Source: an uncultured Tenacibaculum sp.
Lineage (GTDB): Bacteria > Bacteroidota > Bacteroidia > Flavobacteriales > Flavobacteriaceae
Direction: 5' to 3'
Length of the DNA: 64,000 nucleotides
Assembly (NCBI RefSeq): GCF_947502995.1
Contig: NZ_CANNBW010000014.1
Span: forward strand, 62,001 to 126,000
Shown here: positions 35,822-45,600 of the stretch, one piece after another
How positions within the stretch are numbered: the first letter of the stretch is position 1
Layout of the letters: the number at the start of each line of letters is the position of its first letter
Notes under the pieces: generated by a model
Databases searched by the model: none
What the model was told of the DNA's origin: nothing
Seen by the model: only the letters and a program-made list of their open reading frames with translations
Translations under genes and position numbers: made by a program

Positions 35822-38107
35822 TTAAAATTTTACTCTGAAACTCACATTTGGTGTAAAACCTAAAGAAATGTTATCAATCTTAGAAAGGTTGCCATTTTCT
35901 ATGTCATAATAAGTATTTAAAACATTTTTTCTATCTAAAATATTCCAAACAGACAGACCAGCAGTAGCTTGTGATTTTCCAATTTTAAAATTGTAATTTA
36001 TGGAAGAGTCTAATCTTAAATAACTTGGTAATCTACTGCTATTAGGAGTTTCATAATTAATACTATTTCCTGTAGAACTCACACCGTTTGGTTCTGTGAA
36101 AGGTCTACCAGAATGCCAATTAAAACCAAGAGCAAAGTCAATATTTTTATACGTATATGTTCCGTCTAAACTAATTACATTTCTAATATCGACATTGTTA
36201 GGAAAGCTTTTAGAGTTATTTAAATTTTTAAAAATGTAATCATTTTTACTGTAACTATAGCTTAACCAGGTTTTTATGTTTTTAAACTTTTTATGAATTA
36301 GTAAGTCGATACCTTTAACTTCATAGTTTCCTATATCATTTATGAGTTGAAACTGATTTTGAAAACCTTGACTTCTACTACTTATATTATTTACTTTTTT
36401 ATAATAGGTTTCGATACTTACTAACCATTTATTTTTCTCGTAAAATAAACCTAAACCAAGTTGTTGACTCGTAATTATAGGTGTACTTTCGTTAGCTAAA
36501 ACCCATCTTCTTTTTTCTATTCCTAAGAAATCGTTTTGTAAATCAATAATTTGTGATGTTCCTTGACTTTTAAAGTCTGTAGTAAATTCAAATTTAAAAT
36601 TTTCATGAAACCTATAATTAAAAGCTAATCTAGGTTCAACAGAGAATCGTTTAAACTTGTCAAAATAATTAACTCTTAATCCGCCTTTTAAATAAAAATT
36701 ATCACTAGAATAGTTTAATTGACTATACAGAGAGTGTGTAATAAGTACTTGTTTTATGAAACGTCTGAAGAAAGGTTCATCTACTTTTTCTAAATTACTG
36801 ATTGCAATTTGTGAGAAATGATATCCGTTAGACCAAGTTGTATTTGGAGATATAATTAATTCGGAATCAAACTTATATCCGTTGTCTTGAATTTCATTTT
36901 CTTGTGTTAAACTCTGACTGTTAAGTATGTTTGCGTTAACAGAAGATAAATTATAAAAAGAAAAATAAGCTTGAGCAGTTAGTTTAAAACGATCGTTTAA
37001 GTCTCCGACGTAAGTTATTCCTGTACTTATATTGTTTTGATTAAGTTCACTTTTAAGTTCTTCATCCCTTAAAGGATTTATTAACGATTCATTATACGTT
37101 AAGTCATTTTCTATATTTAATAAAACGAATCTTAATTGATGTTTGTCTTCAATATCCCAAATTAATTTACCGTAAAAATCATGAAATCTAAAATTTTCAT
37201 CTTTAGTTATTACGCTACTGTCTCCAGTAATTAATTGTAAATCTGAATTTTGAAAAGCTCTTTGAAAATATTGATCAAAAGTTGGAGTGTTTAAAAAATC
37301 TGTAGTAGATCTTCTTGCAGCAAACTGTAATTCTAAATTTTTCTTGATAGGAATAGTGCTTAATACATCTAAATTCAATAAGTTCAAACCTACACCTAAT
37401 TCAAATTTATTGGTTATTTTGTTAGGTAACTTCATATCAATAATACTAGAAATACTTTCTCCGTATTTTGCACTACTTCCTGATTTTGATAAACTTATGT
37501 CGTATTTTAAATATGGATTAAAAGCAGAAATTAATCCGAAAAAATGTCCAGATTGATACATGCGAATACCATCAAAAAGAATTAAATTCTGATCATGAGT
37601 TCCACCTCTAATATTCAAATTAGAGATAGATTCATCTACACTTACTACACCTGGTAAAGCATTAATTGCTTGTAAAACATCAGGTTCTATAAGACCAGGA
37701 AGTATTCCTAATTTGTCAGTTTTTAAATTTATAGACCCATCATTGTTTTTAGAAATACCAGAAGTTAAATATCCTTGAACAGATATTTCTTCTAAATTTT
37801 CAAATAAAATATTATCTGTGTTTTTTGTTTTTATGATGATGAATCGATCATTTAAAACTTTATATTCTAATTTAGTTGTCTCTTCTAAAAAAAATAACGT
37901 TTTTTCTAAGTCTAAAGAAGTGGAAGGAGGTGTTATAAAAATCTTCTCAATAGTTTTATCAGCGTAAGAAAAACTGATTTTAAATTTTCGTTCTATTTTT
38001 TTTAAAAATTTGACAAGGGAAATTTCATTTTCATTTTGAGCAAAAGAAATGAAAACGTTCAGGTTAAATATTAATAGAACAAAAAAAAACTTATTGAGGA
38101 TTTTCAC
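35822..38107 (-). CDS. FecA-like TonB-dependent receptor with STN domain
   Basis: The 761-residue outer membrane receptor has a signal peptide (ending SFAQ) and an N-terminal STN/secretin-type signalling domain (about residues 28-95), where FecR would read its state. The plug (GVVSVDESISNLNIRGGTHDQN, LFDGIRMYQSGH) and a beta barrel follow, ending in aromatic RVKF. There is no SusD partner and no carboxypeptidase-like N-terminal domain, so it is a transducer of the FecA type. Its start overlaps the fecR-like gene by 17 bp. The ligand, iron complex or glycan, is unknown. Confidence 0.85.
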   Translation of the reverse strand: MKILNKFFFVLLIFNLNVFISFAQNENEISLVKFLKKIERKFKISFSYADKTIEKIFITPPSTSLDLEKTLFFLEETTKLEYKVLNDRFIIIKTKNTDNILFENLEEISVQGYLTSGISKNNDGSINLKTDKLGILPGLIEPDVLQAINALPGVVSVDESISNLNIRGGTHDQNLILFDGIRMYQSGHFFGLISAFNPYLKYDISLSKSGSSAKYGESISSIIDMKLPNKITNKFELGVGLNLLNLDVLSTIPIKKNLELQFAARRSTTDFLNTPTFDQYFQRAFQNSDLQLITGDSSVITKDENFRFHDFYGKLIWDIEDKHQLRFVLLNIENDLTYNESLINPLRDEELKSELNQNNISTGITYVGDLNDRFKLTAQAYFSFYNLSSVNANILNSQSLTQENEIQDNGYKFDSELIISPNTTWSNGYHFSQIAISNLEKVDEPFFRRFIKQVLITHSLYSQLNYSSDNFYLKGGLRVNYFDKFKRFSVEPRLAFNYRFHENFKFEFTTDFKSQGTSQIIDLQNDFLGIEKRRWVLANESTPIITSQQLGLGLFYEKNKWLVSIETYYKKVNNISSRSQGFQNQFQLINDIGNYEVKGIDLLIHKKFKNIKTWLSYSYSKNDYIFKNLNNSKSFPNNVDIRNVISLDGTYTYKNIDFALGFNWHSGRPFTEPNGVSSTGNSINYETPNSSRLPSYLRLDSSINYNFKIGKSQATAGLSVWNILDRKNVLNTYYDIENGNLSKIDNISLGFTPNVSFRVKF

Positions 38108-38984
38108 GCTTTAAAATAATTTCATCTCCTCGGATTATGTAACTTAAATTTAAAGGTAAAGTTATTGAATTTAAAGCTAAATTCAGGTCTTTATGATTAA
38201 ATTTACCTGTAAATAATTGTTGAGTATTGATATTATTTATTGTGAAATTGACTTTATATTGTCTTTCGAATTCTTTAATTACTTCTATAAATGGTTCGCT
38301 TTCAAACTCACTTTCATTATTAATCCAAGAAGGCGAAATGTTTTCAGTATCTTTTTCGATTAATTTACCGAATTTGAAAGAATCTCCCGGAGATAACTTT
38401 TCAGTCTTTCCATTGAAATCTACACGTACAAGTCCTTCATAACAAACGACTTGAAAAGTGTTGTTTCTTGCTTTTACATTAAACTCTGTACCTAAAACAG
38501 TAACATTCCCTTGATCTGTAACTACTTTAAAAGTAGAACCTTTAGCAACTTTAAAAAATGCTTCACCTTTTAAAGTTAATTCTCTTTTTTTGTTCCAAGA
38601 ATCTTTTACAAAATTAATAGAACTCACGGCATTTAATTCTACAGTAGAATTATCAGGTAAAAATGTTGTTATTTTATCAGCATAACTAGTTTCTATTTTA
38701 GTAACATTATTATTAAACAAGAAATAGTAACTACCAAGAGCTATAACAAAAATTGCAGCAATCTTAGTTAATAAGCTGAAAATATTTGAATTGGTATTTT
38801 TCTTTTCTGAAATAATATTATTTAAAATTTGTTGTTGATTAACGTTTTGATCAACTTTAAATTTTTTCAAACTTTCAGAAATTTGGATCAATTCATCTGC
38901 ATCTTCTAGTGACTTGAATTCTTCAAGCTCTTGAGGATCAAGATCGTGATCTAACCATTTTTTTATTAATTCTGTTTTTTCCAT
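38091..38984 (-). CDS. FecR-family anti-sigma factor
   Basis: The 297-residue protein has a cytosolic N-terminal anti-sigma segment (about residues 1-75), one membrane helix (LTKIAAIFVIALGSYYFLF, near 76-94), a periplasmic FecR domain with LPDNSTVELNAVSSI and GEAFFKVAK, and a C-terminal DUF4974 segment near 215-290. It should relay receptor state to the ECF sigma factor 53 bp upstream. It is the middle gene of the sigma/anti-sigma/receptor trio. Confidence 0.92.
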   Translation of the reverse strand: MEKTELIKKWLDHDLDPQELEEFKSLEDADELIQISESLKKFKVDQNVNQQQILNNIISEKKNTNSNIFSLLTKIAAIFVIALGSYYFLFNNNVTKIETSYADKITTFLPDNSTVELNAVSSINFVKDSWNKKRELTLKGEAFFKVAKGSTFKVVTDQGNVTVLGTEFNVKARNNTFQVVCYEGLVRVDFNGKTEKLSPGDSFKFGKLIEKDTENISPSWINNESEFESEPFIEVIKEFERQYKVNFTINNINTQQLFTGKFNHKDLNLALNSITLPLNLSYIIRGDEIILKRENPQ

Positions 38985-39037
38985 ATCTATCTACAATACT
39001 ATAACAAGTAGAGATTAAAAATTCCTACCCCAAAAGA

Positions 39038-39553
39038 TTATAATTCTTCTATATCTTCTCTTAATTTTTTTAGAGCACCGTAAATTCTTTTTTCTACGGC
39101 TTTTACAGAGATTTCTAAAATTTCTGCAATCTCTTTAAATCTTTTACCTTCAACTCGATTCATTAAAAAAGCAACTCTTTGAGCTTCAGTTAAATTACTA
39201 ATTGCTCTTTGAATTTTATCCATGTACTCTTTTTCTTCTAAAACAAATTCAGGTGATTCATTTGTTGAATTTTTCTTGGGGATTTCTGCGTATTTTAATT
39301 TTACTTTTTCATGGTTAACTTGATTTAGCATCAAATTATTAGCAGTAGTGAATAAAAAACTTTTTGCTTTATCCGGAGTTATACGATGACAATTTTGCCA
39401 AACCTTTAAAAAGGCTTCTTGTACTTTATCTTCAGGATTTAATTTTTCACCGAATTTGTAATACAAGAAGTTATACAAATCTTTAAAGTGCTTATTAAAA
39501 AATGAAGAAAAGAGTGTATCGTTACAAATATTTTTATGTATTGGTTTTTCCAT
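39038..39553 (-). CDS. ECF-type RNA polymerase sigma factor
   Basis: The 171-residue sigma-70 family factor has region 2 (about residues 22-85, YNFLYYKFGEKLNPEDKVQEAFLKVW) and region 4 (about 115-165, LTEAQRVAFLMNRVEGKRFKEIAEILEISVKAVEKRI). Members with FecR partners switch on the linked receptor operon on ligand binding. The 190-bp gap upstream is shared with the divergent modular lipoprotein, a possible extra target. Confidence 0.92.
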   Translation of the reverse strand: MEKPIHKNICNDTLFSSFFNKHFKDLYNFLYYKFGEKLNPEDKVQEAFLKVWQNCHRITPDKAKSFLFTTANNLMLNQVNHEKVKLKYAEIPKKNSTNESPEFVLEEKEYMDKIQRAISNLTEAQRVAFLMNRVEGKRFKEIAEILEISVKAVEKRIYGALKKLREDIEEL

Positions 39554-39738
39554 TAAGCAATAGCCATAATTTTTTCTAAGTTAAAAAAAAACGGTCACGA
39601 AGGTAGGATTTTTTTTTAGTATGTTGTTATACTAATAAGCAAACAAAGAATTATTGGGTTGATTTTTAATAGTTAACTGCTCTTTGTATAATTTTTTAAT
39701 GAAATCAAATTTATTTATTTTGTTGAAACATTAATCCG

Positions 39739-39746
39739 TAATTTTG
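39739..39746 (+). promoter_or_regulatory. -7 promoter motif for the modular lipoprotein
   Basis: TAATTTTG matches TAnnTTTG. A TTTTG ends 16 bp upstream (39722), slightly close for a -33 element. The lipoprotein ATG at 39798 lies 51 bp downstream. Confidence 0.45.
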
Positions 39747-39797
39747 AGTTTGCTTTTTACAACTTACAATAGTAAGTTGTTGAATATTAATTTAATT

Positions 39798-41543
39798 ATG
39801 AATATCAAACCTAGTCAACTTTTAACTTTTACTCTTTCAATTCTATCGATGTTAATAATATTTTCATCTTGTCAAAAAGAAGTAATTGAAATTTCGAGTT
39901 CTCAAGAAGAAGAAGTAAAGTTAACATCAGATTCAACTTTAACAACTTTAATAACTCAAACTGTAACTAACGATGGTTCTGTAGATAATATTATAGATCA
40001 AGCAAACTGTTTAGAGGTACAACTTCCAGTTTTTGTGGTTGTAAATGGAACAGGTGTAGAAATTAATTCTATAGATGATTATCAAGTAATCGAAGAAATT
40101 TTTGATCGATTTACTGATGATATTGATAAGATAGATATTCAGTATCCAATAAAAATTATCACTAATGAATTTGCTGAATTAGAGATAAATAATGAAGATG
40201 AATTAAAGGAATTGGTGAGTAGTTGTAAAGGAGAAAATGTTAAAGATGAAGATATTGAGTGTATAGATTTTTCTTATCCGATTTCAATTTCTGTTTTTAA
40301 TGCTGACTTTGACATTTTAGACACTAAAACAGTAAATAATGATGCTAATCTTTATGGTTTTTTACAAAATTTAGATGCTTCTACAATTGCAAATATTAAA
40401 TATCCGATCACTTTAATTAAAGCTGACGGAACTTTAATTTCTGTGAATAACAACAAGGAATTGCAAGATGCTATTATTGAGGCAGCTGATAGCTGTGATG
40501 AAGATGATGACTTTAACTATAATGATGACGATCCAGATTATTGTAATGTTGATTTTGTTAGAGAAAGTATAGAAAAATGTATTTGGGAAGTAACTTCTTA
40601 TGCTAATAATGCACTTTTAGAAAATTATAGTTTCAGATTTAGTAACGATTTTACATTTACAGTAAATCAAAATGGAGCAATTGAAGGTTTTGGAGATTGG
40701 TCTATTGAAAATTCTTCTAACGGAAATGTTTTAAAATTATCTTCAACAATCAATGATTTTAATGGTGATTGGGAAATTAAAGAATGTGGAGATAGATTTT
40801 TAGAAGTGAAACTGGATAATGATGTAATGAGAATAGAGAAGAAGTGTCCTGATTTTAGTGAAGATAAAGTAAAAGAAATTTTAGCTGGTTGTAATTGGGC
40901 TATTACAGATTTTATAAATAACGGAGAAAGCTTATCAGATCAATATTCAAATTATAAATTCGATTTTAAATCAGATGAAACTTTTGAAATTACTGATGGT
41001 ACTGATACATACACAGGTATTTGGACAGTTGAAATTAATGCGTTCGGAAATGTAATCATCAATATTTCTTCTGTTTTTTCAGATATAGTAGATCAATATT
41101 TTGTTGCGAGCTTAGATAATAGTAATGTTTTAATTCAAAGTAATTCAGGAAAAACTATTAAACTTCGAAAAGATTGCAGTACAGCAGCAGGAGATATTAG
41201 TGTTGATAGATTAAATTTTTTAGTTCTTAATTGTATATGGAAAATTACAGATTTAAATAAGGACAACAATAATTTAACGGCAAACTATTCTAATTATAGA
41301 TTTAAGTTTTTCCAAGATGGAACTTTTATATTTTATAATGCTTTTGGTGGTGGAGATTATTCTGTAGGAATATGGAAAGCAGAAAGAACTAATAAAGTTG
41401 TGTTTTTATTAAGTTCACAAAACTTAAGCAATGAAATTAAAGGCTTTTTCGAAGTAGTTCTTTTAGAGGATGACAAATTAAATTTATTTGTAGAAGGTAT
41501 AAATGGAACACACGATATGAAATTAGAAAGAGAATGTATTTAG
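39798..41543 (+). CDS. five-module cysteine-bounded lipoprotein
   Basis: I take ATG 39798 (MNIKPSQLLTFTL, 581 residues). A longer frame from TTG 39744 begins inside the promoter motif. The lipobox is IFSSC. Two related N-terminal modules each open with a Cys-strand (CLEVQLPVFVVV; CIDFSYPISISV) and close with Cys (VSSC; ADSC). Three lipocalin-like modules follow, each opening C-x-W (CIWEVTS, CNWAITD, CIWKITD) and ending in Cys (EKKC, RKDC, EREC). One disulphide per module is likely. The function is unknown. It is divergent from the sigma/FecR/receptor operon. Confidence 0.75.
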   Translation: MNIKPSQLLTFTLSILSMLIIFSSCQKEVIEISSSQEEEVKLTSDSTLTTLITQTVTNDGSVDNIIDQANCLEVQLPVFVVVNGTGVEINSIDDYQVIEEIFDRFTDDIDKIDIQYPIKIITNEFAELEINNEDELKELVSSCKGENVKDEDIECIDFSYPISISVFNADFDILDTKTVNNDANLYGFLQNLDASTIANIKYPITLIKADGTLISVNNNKELQDAIIEAADSCDEDDDFNYNDDDPDYCNVDFVRESIEKCIWEVTSYANNALLENYSFRFSNDFTFTVNQNGAIEGFGDWSIENSSNGNVLKLSSTINDFNGDWEIKECGDRFLEVKLDNDVMRIEKKCPDFSEDKVKEILAGCNWAITDFINNGESLSDQYSNYKFDFKSDETFEITDGTDTYTGIWTVEINAFGNVIINISSVFSDIVDQYFVASLDNSNVLIQSNSGKTIKLRKDCSTAAGDISVDRLNFLVLNCIWKITDLNKDNNNLTANYSNYRFKFFQDGTFIFYNAFGGGDYSVGIWKAERTNKVVFLLSSQNLSNEIKGFFEVVLLEDDKLNLFVEGINGTHDMKLERECI

Positions 41544-41559
41544 AAATTTTTGTGCCAAT

Positions 41560-41584
41560 GCTGTAGTTTACTACAGCTCTTTTT
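41560..41584 (+). terminator. first terminator after the modular lipoprotein
   Basis: Perfect arms GCTGTAG (41560-41566) and CTACAGC (41571-41577), loop TTTA, then TCTTTTT. Confidence 0.75.
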
Positions 41585-41614
41585 ACCCATTTTTAGATAT
41601 ATTTATTTATTTGG

Positions 41615-41650
41615 AGTCTATACTAAAACATTTTTAGTATAGACTTTTTT
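41615..41650 (+). terminator. second hairpin terminator
   Basis: Perfect 14-bp arms AGTCTATACTAAAA (41615-41628) and TTTTAGTATAGACT (41632-41645), followed by Ts to 41650. No gene is visible between the first and second terminators. Confidence 0.75.
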
Positions 41651-41714
41651 GTTGAATTATTAATTTAATTGATGTTATATAACTGAACTCTTTATAAGCC
41701 TATTAAAATAAAAC

Positions 41715-41744
41715 AAGCCTGTAAAGAATACAGGCTTATTTTTT
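41715..41744. terminator. terminator of the XRE regulator gene
   Basis: Perfect 9-bp arms AAGCCTGTA and TACAGGCTT with loop AAGAA and AT-rich tails on both sides, located 35 bp beyond the stop of the minus-strand XRE gene. Confidence 0.65.
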
Positions 41745-41778
41745 CTAGGGGATTATTTAAATCGGTAATTCTCGGGAA

Positions 41779-42195
41779 TTACTTGTCAAATACATCGAAT
41801 GTACCGTCATTATACAGTAAAATAATTTTGGTTAAGGTTTTCGGGGTAAGTGATGATAAGTTATTACTTTTTTCCGACCTGTCAAAATTATTTTCTAAAA
41901 TAGGTTCTTTTTTTGCACTTTCTTCTATTTCTTGGTTAAATAATGAGGTAGAGTGTTGTAGTGATGTAGATTTTTCTGGTTTATTATTTTTAGGAAAACT
42001 TCCTTTACCATAAAGTAACCAATCTAAATCAACTTCTTCGAAAGCTTTATCTACTTTCATAACAAAATCTAAACTAGGTTTATTTCTACCAGAGAGTAGA
42101 TGTGAAATACTAGATTTAGGCACATCTATTTTTTCAGCAAAATTTGTTGACGTTAGATTATAATGATCTAAAATAAATTTTATACGATCTATCAT
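41779..42195 (-). CDS. XRE-family DNA-binding regulator
   Basis: The 138-residue protein has an N-terminal helix-turn-helix of the lambda-repressor/XRE type (residues 1-65: LTSTNFAEKIDVPKSSISHLLSGRNKPSLDFV, then DLDWLLYGKG). A serine-rich linker and a short C-terminal strand region follow. Members with this layout are common in Flavobacteriaceae. Two palindromes sit directly before its start codon, so autoregulation is likely. Confidence 0.88.
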   Translation of the reverse strand: MIDRIKFILDHYNLTSTNFAEKIDVPKSSISHLLSGRNKPSLDFVMKVDKAFEEVDLDWLLYGKGSFPKNNKPEKSTSLQHSTSLFNQEIEESAKKEPILENNFDRSEKSNNLSSLTPKTLTKIILLYNDGTFDVFDK

Positions 42196-42594
42196 TTTAC
42201 AAATGTAAACTAGTGTTAGGTGTTTACAAGTGTAAATATAACTAATCTAAGTTGATTAGCAAAAAAATCCTTGTATTAGATGACTATAACCAGTGTTTCT
42301 AGCTATAAATTACTTTAATTAACTAAGCTTAACTTATTGTTTTACAGCGATTTACAAATGTACTATAAATTATACTTATAACTGAGTAATAATGCGTTTT
42401 TAGTGGTTTGAAATACAAATGTAAACACCTAAAAAGAGTAAATTAGCTTAAAATACATATATTGATTTAACAATATTTGCTTTTACTGATTTAATTGTAT
42501 GATTTATTATAAAAACCAATGGTTACAATTGTAAAATTATTTAAATTCTAATTAGTTTAACTTTGTGGACTGCTTTTTGGTATACAATTGTAAA
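42196..42594. promoter_or_regulatory. array of TTTACAnnTGTAAA-like operators
   Basis: This stretch without a gene carries repeated palindromes. Two have perfect 6-bp arms: TTTACAAATGTAAA (42196-42209) and TTTACAAGTGTAAA (42223-42236). Weaker copies lie at 42351-42364, 42412-42425, 42522-42535 (TTACAATTGTAA core, perfect) and 42581-42594. The first abuts the start codon of the XRE gene. The sites probably bind that regulator, since dimeric XRE repressors use such dyads. No ORF of note lies in the region. Confidence 0.65.
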
Positions 42595-42624
42595 AAAAAA
42601 GAGACACTAATAATAGTGTCTCTT
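42592..42624 (-). terminator. terminator of purL
   Basis: Perfect 11-bp arms AAGAGACACTA (42599-42609) and TAGTGTCTCTT (42614-42624). On the minus strand the stem is followed by a run of at least seven Ts, which merges with the last TTTACA-type site. Confidence 0.85.
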
Positions 42625-42648
42625 AATTTTATCATATAATTAAATTAC

Positions 42649-45600
42649 TTAATCATCATTTTTATTATCGATCCAATTTTTAGCATTAATAAATGCTTCT
42701 AACCATGGAGAAACTTCGTCTTTTCTACCTTCAGGATAATACGGCCAGTTCCATTGGAATGTAGAACGCTCAATATGCGGCATTGTAACTAAATGTCTTC
42801 CTGTTTTGTCGGTTAACATTGCTACGTTATAATCTGAACCGTTAGGATTATGAGGATATTCTTCATAAGCGTACTTAGCTACAACATTATATTCGTTTTC
42901 TTGCTTAGGTAAATTAAATTTACCTTCACCATGAGAAATCCAAACTCCTAAAGTACTTCCTGCTAAACTAGATAGCATTATAGAGTTGTTTTCTTGAACT
43001 TTCACAGATGTAAACGAACTCTCATGCTTGTTAGAATCGTTATGAATCATTTTTCCATGAATATCATGCTCTGGATTAATTAGTTCTAATTCCATCCATA
43101 GTTGACAACCATTACAAATACCAACTGATAAAGTGTCCTCTCTTTCAAAGAATTTCTTTAATGCAGTATTTGCTTTTTCATTATATAAAAATGCTCCAGC
43201 CCAACCTTTTGCAGAACCTAAAACATCTGAATTAGAAAAACCACCTACAGCACCAATGAATTGGATGTCTTCTAAAGTTTCTCTTCCAGATATTAAATCA
43301 GTCATATGAACATCTTTAACATCAAAACCAGCTAAATACATGGCATTTGCCATTTCTCTTTCTGAATTAGACCCCTTTTCTCTAATAATAGCAGCCTTAG
43401 GTTTTGGTTTTGTAGTGTCTATTTTTGGTAATTCACCAGTAAAATTACTAGGAAAACTATATGTTAAAGGTTGATTTTTATAGTTTTGGTAACGATCTTC
43501 AGCTAAATTATTTGCAGTTTGCTTTTGATCTAATAAATATGAAGTTTTATACCAAACATCTCTTAATTCACTAATTGATAAAGAATATAAATCAGTGTTA
43601 TTTTTAATATTAATTCTGTCAGATTCAGTTACTGTACCTATTTTAAAGAATTCAATAGCATTAGCTTTTAATGCATCTTCTATAGAACTATCACTTCCTT
43701 GGATTACAATTCCTGAGTTTTCAGCAAATAATAAACGTAAAGAATCATTTTCGTTTAATGAAGATAAATCTAAGTTAGCTCCAGTATTTGTATTTGCAAA
43801 ACATAATTCTAAAAGAGTAGTGATTAAACCACCTGAAGCAACATCATGTCCAGCAACAATCTTTTCTTGCTTAATTAATTCTTGAATAGTATTAAAAGCT
43901 TTTTTGAAAAAAGCTGCATTTTTTATTGATGGTACTTCATTACCAATCTTATTTACAACTTGACTAAAAGAACTACCACCTAATTTAAAACTATCTTGTG
44001 ATAAATTGATGTAGTAAATATCTCCTTTATTTTGTTGAAAAACTGGCTCTACAACTTTAGTAATATCATTACAATTTGCAGCAGCTGAGATAACCACTGT
44101 ACCTGGAGAAATAACGTCTTCATTAGGATACTTTTGTTTCATTGATAAAGAATCTTTACCTGTAGGAACATTTATACCTAAATCAATAGAGAATTCAGAA
44201 ACTGCTTTTACAGCTTTGTATAATCTAGCATCTTCACCTTCATTTTTACAAGGCCACATCCAGTTTGCAGATAAAGAAACCGATTGTAAATTATCTTTTA
44301 AAGGTGCCCAAATAATATTCGTTAAAGCTTCAGCAATTGAATTTAAACTTCCTGCTCTAGAATCTATTAAACCAGAAATAGGAGAGTGGCCAATAGAAGT
44401 AGCAATTCCTTCTTTACCTTTAAAGTCTAGTGCCATAACACCAACATTATTTAAAGGTATTTGTAATTGTCCAACACACTGTTGTTTAGCTACTTTACCA
44501 CCAACACAACGATCTACTTTATTTGTTAACCAATCTTTACAAGCAACAGCTTCTAATTGTAAAACTTGATGTAAATACGATTCAAAGTTTTCACTAGAAT
44601 ATGTAATTTCTTTATAATTACGATTGATTGTTTTATCTGTCATTATTGTTTTTGGAGAACTTCCAAACATGTCAGATAAAGCTAAATCCATTGGCGTATT
44701 ACCCTTAGTTTTAGATTTAAATGTAAAACGATGATCGTTAGTAACGTCACCAACAGTATACATAGGAGAACGTTCTCTTTCTGCAATTCTATTTAGGATT
44801 TCAGAATTTTCTTCTGAAATTACTAATCCCATTCTTTCTTGAGATTCATTTCCAATAATCTCTTTATCAGATAAAGTAGGATCACCAACAGGAAGTTGAT
44901 CTAAATCAATCTTTCCACCAGTATCTTCTACTAATTCAGATAAACAATTTAAATGTCCACCAGCTCCGTGATCGTGAATAGAAACAATAAAGTTTTCTTC
45001 ACTTTCAACCATTCCTCTTACAGCATTGGCAGCACGTTTTTGCATTTCTGGATTAGATCTTTGAACAGCATTTAATTCAATACCTGAAGAAAACTCACCA
45101 GTATCAGCAGAAGAAACTGCAGCTCCTCCCATACCAATTCGGTAATTTTCACCTCCGAGAATTACAATTTTATCACCTTCTTTAGGAGTATCTTTTAAAG
45201 CTTGATCTGCTTTACCATATCCAATTCCACCAGCTTGCATAATTACTTTATCAAATCCTAACTTTCTAGCATCTTCTTCATGTTCAAAAGTTAAAACTGA
45301 CCCACAAATTAATGGCTGTCCGAATTTATTTCCGAAATCAGAAGCTCCATTAGAAGCTTTAATTAAAATATCTATTGGTGTTTGGTATAACCATTTTCTT
45401 TCATCCATGGCTTTTTCCCAAGGACGATTTTCTTCTAAACGAGAATAAGAAGTCATGTATACAGCAGTACCGGCCATTGGAATAGAACCTTTACCACCTG
45501 CTAAACGATCTCTAATTTCTCCTCCCGAACCAGTAGCTGCTCCATTAAATGGCTCTACAGTAGTAGGGAAGTTATGTGTTTCTGCTTTTAATGAAATCAC

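Noticed and set aside
35822-41543. A SusC/SusD glycan-uptake locus
   Set aside because: The receptor has an STN domain and FecR partner, and the divergent lipoprotein has lipocalin-like modules, not the helical SusD fold.
42196-42594. Possible CRISPR-like repeat array
   Set aside because: The repeats are short palindromes of 14 bp at irregular spacing, diverge outward, and no cas gene is present; operators explain them better.
44216-44569. Plus-strand frames inside purL (also 43595-43885 and 45680-45949)
   Set aside because: They are antisense to a conserved enzyme and show no signal, domain or promoter.
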